NCBI GenBank assembly: GCA_038225475.1
Contig: JBBRRA010000008.1
Location: forward strand, 76,966-140,965
Reading direction: 5' to 3'
Origin: Polymorphobacter_B sp038225475
GTDB taxonomy: Bacteria; Pseudomonadota; Alphaproteobacteria; Sphingomonadales; Sphingomonadaceae
Length of the DNA stretch: 64,000 nucleotides
Shown piece after piece: positions 60,727-64,000 of this stretch; position 1 is the stretch's first letter; the number at the start of each line of letters is the position of its first letter. The position numbers were made by a program, and so were the translations under genes. The notes beneath the pieces are model-generated. The model was not told the origin of the DNA. It ran no database searches and saw only the letters and a list, made by a program, of their open reading frames with translations.

Positions 60727-61343
60727 AGCGGCGCGACCATCGCCCAGACGCGCGCAGCGATGGCGTCGACCGTGCCGCTGGCGTCGATCAGGCGGCAGCG
60801 CGCCGGCTCGTGGGCAGCAAGGTCGCGGAAGCCGGCGGCGACGCGTGCATGAAACGCAGTGTCATGCGCTTCGAACCGCGCTTCGCCACCAAGCCGCGCC
60901 GCCGCCCGCTTCAGGCCGGTCGCGACGGGCAGATCGAGAATCAGCGTCAGGTCGGGCCACAGATTGCCGGTGGCGAAGCGGTGCAGCGCGCGCAGGTCGG
61001 CATCATCGGCCCCCTTCCCCGCGCCCTGATACGCCAGCGTCGAATCGATAAAGCGGTCGCAAATCACCCAGCGCCCCGCCGTCAGCGCCGGGCGAATGCG
61101 GCGCGCAACGTGATCGGCGCGCGCCGCATTGACCAGCAATGCCTCGCTCGCCGCGTTCCAGCGGTCGGCAGCCCCGGTGACGAGCAGGCTGCGGATCGCC
61201 TCCGCACCGTCGGTTCCCCCGGGTTCGCGCGTGGTGTCGACGTCGATCCCGGCGGCGCGCAACCGATCGGCGAGCAACGCCGCCTGTGTCGACTTGCCCG
61301 CGCCCTCGCCGCCTTCGAACGTGATCAAGCGGCCGACGCGCAC
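60720..61343 (-). CDS. tmk: Thymidylate kinase
   Basis: A 207-residue kinase that phosphorylates dTMP to dTDP. The P-loop is FEGGEGAGKST (9-19), with TREPGGT and DRFIDSTLAYQG as further signatures. The GTG at 61343 lies one base after the stop of the D-Ala-D-Ala carboxypeptidase gene and gives the usual short N-terminus; an upstream extension inside dac is rejected. It overlaps holB downstream. Confidence 0.93.
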   Translation of the reverse strand: MRVGRLITFEGGEGAGKSTQAALLADRLRAAGIDVDTTREPGGTDGAEAIRSLLVTGAADRWNAASEALLVNAARADHVARRIRPALTAGRWVICDRFIDSTLAYQGAGKGADDADLRALHRFATGNLWPDLTLILDLPVATGLKRAAARLGGEARFEAHDTAFHARVAAGFRDLAAHEPARCRLIDASGTVDAIAARVWAMVAPLC

Positions 61344-61344
61344 C

Positions 61345-62505
61345 TCAGCCCTTCGAAGTGTAATGCCGCCACGCCGCGCCCAGCCGCCCGAACGGCCCGG
61401 CCTTGCCGACCGCGACCGCCGCGACCAGCGGCAGCCGGGTCTCGGGCTGACCGGGGACTGTGACGACGAGGTCGGCGATATGCGCGCCCTTGGCGATCGG
61501 CGCCTTGACCGGGCCGTCATAGACGATCTTCATCTTGCGCTCGCTGCCATAGCCGCGCGGCACGGTCAGCCGCAGGTCGGCCGCAGCCGTCAGCGGCACG
61601 GTGTCGGCATCGCCGAGCCAGACTTCGGCGGTCCCGATCGACGCGCCGGCCTTGAGCAACGGCACCTGCGTCCACGCCTTGAAGCCCCATTCCATGAACG
61701 CCACCGATTGCGCGATGCGCTCGTTGAACGAGTGCAGCCCGGCGATCACCATGACGATGCGGCGGCCGTCCTGAACCGCCGACCCGGTAAAGCCATAGCC
61801 GGCCTCGTCGGTGTGCCCGGTCTTGAGGCCGTCGGCACCCGCGACTCGGCCCAGCAGCGGGTTGCGGTTGGCCTGGGTGATGTCGGCCCCCTGCCCTAAT
61901 GTTTTGCCCCAGGTAAAGCTGTTAACCGGATAAAACTGCTTATATAAATCGGGGAAATCCTTGACCGTGCGCTCGGCGATGATCGCCAGATCGTGCGGGG
62001 TCACGCGCTCGTCGGGGTCGGGCCAGCCATTGGTGTTGGCAAAGTGCGAGCCGGTCAGGCCGAGCTTTTTTGCCGTGCGGTTCATCAAGGCAACATATGC
62101 TTCCTCGGTCCCGGCCAGCCCCTCGCCGAGCGTCACGCAAGCGTCGTTACCCGAAAGCGTAATGACGCCGTGCAACAAGTTGGCAACGCTGACATCTTCG
62201 TTGACCGACAGGAACATCGTCGAGCCTTGCGAGTGCCACTTTGTCCACGTTTCAGGGCGAACCCGGATGTTCTGGTCGAGCTTCGCCTCGCCGCGCTTGA
62301 TCATGTCGAACGCGACATAAACCGTCATCATCTTGCCCATCGACGCCGGCGGCATCGGCGTGTCGGCGTTCTTCGAGTACAGCACCATGCCGTTCGACAG
62401 ATCCTTCATATACGCCGAGGTCGCGGGCGTCGTGAACGACGGCGCGCCCTGCGCCACGGAAGCGGTGGGAACGGCGATCAGCAGCAGTGCGGTGAGCGAA
62501 CGCAT
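61345..62505 (-). CDS. D-alanyl-D-alanine carboxypeptidase (PBP5/6 type)
   Basis: A 386-residue penicillin-binding protein with a signal peptide (MRSLTALLLIAVPTASVAQG). The active-site motifs are S55-x-x-K58 in PASMGK, S118-G-N120, and K228-T-G in GLKTGHTDEAG. A C-terminal beta domain (about 285-365) and a short tail follow. It trims the terminal D-Ala of peptidoglycan stem peptides in the periplasm. It heads the tmk-holB-metG-tatD-MBL operon. Confidence 0.92.
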   Translation of the reverse strand: MRSLTALLLIAVPTASVAQGAPSFTTPATSAYMKDLSNGMVLYSKNADTPMPPASMGKMMTVYVAFDMIKRGEAKLDQNIRVRPETWTKWHSQGSTMFLSVNEDVSVANLLHGVITLSGNDACVTLGEGLAGTEEAYVALMNRTAKKLGLTGSHFANTNGWPDPDERVTPHDLAIIAERTVKDFPDLYKQFYPVNSFTWGKTLGQGADITQANRNPLLGRVAGADGLKTGHTDEAGYGFTGSAVQDGRRIVMVIAGLHSFNERIAQSVAFMEWGFKAWTQVPLLKAGASIGTAEVWLGDADTVPLTAAADLRLTVPRGYGSERKMKIVYDGPVKAPIAKGAHIADLVVTVPGQPETRLPLVAAVAVGKAGPFGRLGAAWRHYTSKG

Positions 62506-62669
62506 GGGCAGGTGTACTCCGTAAGAATCAGCGGGCGGCAGTGTCGCAGGGACAATCTGTTGAGCGGTGTAGCCCGCCGTCTGCGCCGGCGCCAGTATCG
62601 GCATCGCTTCGAAGCGCGAACCATCGGCACCGAGGCGGACACGCCACAGCCCGGCTGCAGCGCGCCGCG
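62506..62669. other. Gap between dac and the lytic transglycosylase gene
   Basis: 164 bp separating two minus-strand cell-wall genes. It should contain the promoter of the six-gene dac operon. I see no clear operator or terminator hairpin. Confidence 0.4.
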
Positions 62670-63701
62670 CTATTCGAGCGCATCACCGAGCAGCGCCACC
62701 GACAGCGCATAGAAATTGGAGCAATTATAATCGAGCAGCGCGCGGTAGTTATCGAAGGTCAAATAGGCCGGCGTGCCCGCGCCGTCGGGCTCGATCAGCG
62801 TTGCGCGCGTGGCGTCGGCAGGCCACGCGCCCGCATCCATGGGTGTCAGGCCGAGCGCGCGCCATTCGCCGATCGTCAGCCAGCGGCTGTGCTTGCGCAT
62901 CGGGCGGATGCAGGTCGACGGCTCGACCGGGTTGCGGATGCCGTCGCGGTCGAACCGGGGCGGCACCTGAACGCGCATGCCCCACCGCTCGCCGCGCACC
63001 CAGCCCGCATGTTGCAGATAGGTCGCGATCGACGCCGCAACGTCGGCGCGCGATGCCCAGATGTCGGCGCGCCCGTCGCCGTCGCCGTCGGTCGCATTGG
63101 CGAGGAACGCGCTCGGCAGGAATTGCGGCTGGCCCATCGCGCCTGCCCAGCTGCCCTTCAGTTGCGCCCGCGTCGCGCGATGTTCGGCGACGATCCGGAC
63201 GGCGGCTTCGAGCTCGCGTGTGAACAGCGCGGCCCGGCGGCCGTCATAGGCAAGGCTGGCGAGCGAGCGCGGCACATCGAAACCGCCGACGCTGCCAAAG
63301 CCGAAATCCGACTCCATGCCCCAGATTCCAAGGATGATCGCCGCCGGAACGCCGGTCCGCGCACTGATCGCGGCGAGTTCGGGGGCGAGCGATGCCGCAA
63401 CCGTTCTCCCCCGCGCGACCTTCGCCGCATCGAGATGACGGTCGAGATAGGTCGCAAACACCGACGGCTTCCACGCGCTGTCATCGGGCTGCGCCCGGTC
63501 GAGCGCCACGACATGCGGATCATAACGAAGCCCGGCAGTCGTTGCGTCGACCGCGTCGGCCGGCAGCCCTTTTGCTACTGCGCCGCGCCGGAATTCCGCC
63601 AACCATGCCCCGAACCCGGCGTCGGGCGCATCCGGAATGACCTGCGCAGCGGCCATACTGGCCAGCAGGACGAGAGGCAAAAACAACGGTCTCACGGGCA
63701 C
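62670..63701 (-). CDS. Lytic murein transglycosylase (MltB type)
   Basis: A protein of about 343 residues with a signal peptide (VRPLFLPLVLLASMAAAQ). It has the GH103/MltB fold: the catalytic glutamate is in GIWGMESDFGFGS, and KGSWAGAMGQPQFLPSAF and the EF-like DGDGDGRADIW follow. It cleaves peptidoglycan to 1,6-anhydromuropeptides. Two GTG codons (63701 and 63695) are the likely starts; an ATG at 63758 would give a long N-terminus before the signal peptide. Confidence 0.88.
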   Translation of the reverse strand: MPVRPLFLPLVLLASMAAAQVIPDAPDAGFGAWLAEFRRGAVAKGLPADAVDATTAGLRYDPHVVALDRAQPDDSAWKPSVFATYLDRHLDAAKVARGRTVAASLAPELAAISARTGVPAAIILGIWGMESDFGFGSVGGFDVPRSLASLAYDGRRAALFTRELEAAVRIVAEHRATRAQLKGSWAGAMGQPQFLPSAFLANATDGDGDGRADIWASRADVAASIATYLQHAGWVRGERWGMRVQVPPRFDRDGIRNPVEPSTCIRPMRKHSRWLTIGEWRALGLTPMDAGAWPADATRATLIEPDGAGTPAYLTFDNYRALLDYNCSNFYALSVALLGDALE

Positions 63702-63775
63702 GGTGATGCCACACGCCTGCCCCCACCGCCACGTCGAACTTGCACCACCGTGCAACATGCACGATGACGGCGATT

Positions 63776-63865
63776 GGACGGGTGGCCGAGTGGTTTAAGG
63801 CAGCGGTCTTGAAAACCGCCGTGGGGGGAACCTCACCGTGGGTTCGAATCCCACCCCGTCCGCCA
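63776..63865 (+). tRNA. tRNA-Ser (anticodon UGA)
   Basis: A 90-base class II tRNA with an encoded CCA end. The acceptor stem GGACGGG pairs with CCCGTCC, the anticodon loop CTTGAAA carries TGA, and the long variable arm (GTGGGGGGAACCTCAC) and the GGTTCGAATCC T-arm are typical of tRNA-Ser. It lies 75 bp upstream of the transglycosylase start on the opposite strand. Confidence 0.95.
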
Positions 63866-63892
63866 GTTTGCGGCTACACGCAACGGCCCCGG

Positions 63893-64000
63893 TCAGGGTC
63901 GCAGCGATGCGCAGTCGTAGACGAAAAATCGGTTGGTGAGCAGTCGGCGGCGGTGTTCGCCGATTGTCCGAACATCGTCGAACTGCGCCGGGGCACGCCA
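63893..64000 (-). CDS. Partial gene at the window end
   Basis: The minus strand is open from the window edge to a TGA at 63893-63895 and encodes a plausible protein end (DVRTIGEHRRRLLTNRFFVY, DCASLRP). Coding character is suggested by the even residue mix, but 35 codons are not enough to assign a family. Confidence 0.4.
   Translation of the reverse strand, partial: WRAPAQFDDVRTIGEHRRRLLTNRFFVYDCASLRP

Overview
The window reads as chromosomal backbone DNA of a high-GC alphaproteobacterium, most likely a sphingomonad (Sphingomonadales). Support comes from the yqeY-dnaG-rpoD block, the ntrB-ntrC-ntrY-ntrX cluster next to dusB, a PDH operon whose E1 beta subunit carries its own lipoyl domain, a fused ispDF, small DUF4170 and DUF3618 proteins, and a match to the EcfG general-stress promoter (GGAAC-N16-CGTT). 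This assignment is by family resemblance only. No phage, insertion sequence, transposase, CRISPR array or rRNA was seen.

Layout. 1-4.1 kb: the end of an RNA methyltransferase gene, a PhnA-like gene, a polyamine pair (ornithine decarboxylase and a deoxyhypusine-synthase-like enzyme, probably making homospermidine) and a threonine dehydratase. 4.1-6.8 kb: a LysR regulator divergent from AhpD-like, PNPOx-like and NTF2-like genes. 7.4-14.8 kb: glpD/glpK and a CoxE-type vWA gene, bracketed by a 36-bp inverted repeat, then TRIC, DUF817 and MoxR genes. 14.8-20.3 kb: a secreted protein, rpoD, dnaG and yqeY. 20.4-26.4 kb: carA, a small AT-richer ORF, carB, greA and rhomboid. 26.4-28.7 kb: DUF4170, mlaC and a three-gene envelope/stress operon behind an EcfG-type promoter. 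28.9-37.6 kb: enolase, a polytopic membrane protein, ftsB and the PDH operon (pdhA, pdhB, a Rap1a/Tai-like gene, pdhC, lpdA). 37.6-41.6 kb: a beta-barrel-like protein, a DUF2946-like protein, carbonic anhydrase, lipA, a Coq10/RatA protein and cinA. 41.6-51.4 kb: ispDF, a JmjC-type oxygenase, dusB and ntrBCYX. 51.4-56.6 kb: small envelope genes including one broken by an in-frame amber codon, then hfq, hflX, mazG, an alpha/beta hydrolase and a BLUF photoreceptor. 56.6-64 kb: a six-gene operon (dac, tmk, holB, metG, tatD, MBL hydrolase), a lytic transglycosylase, tRNA-Ser(UGA) and a partial gene.

Most genes are tightly packed, with ATGA, GTGA or TTGA start/stop overlaps between co-directional neighbours and CTAG or longer tail-to-tail overlaps between convergent ones. 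lipA (lipoate synthesis) lies near the PDH operon whose E1 beta and E2 subunits need lipoate.

The least ordinary points are: AT-richer small genes inserted between carA and carB and between pdhB and pdhC, the latter with a near-perfect hairpin inside its coding sequence; the inverted repeat around the glpDK-vWA block together with the separation of vWA from its usual MoxR partner; a 147-bp antisense overlap between the deoxyhypusine-synthase-like gene and phnA; the amber-interrupted lipoprotein gene; the EcfG-type promoter; and a stand-alone BLUF protein. No complete, clearly novel multi-gene system was found.
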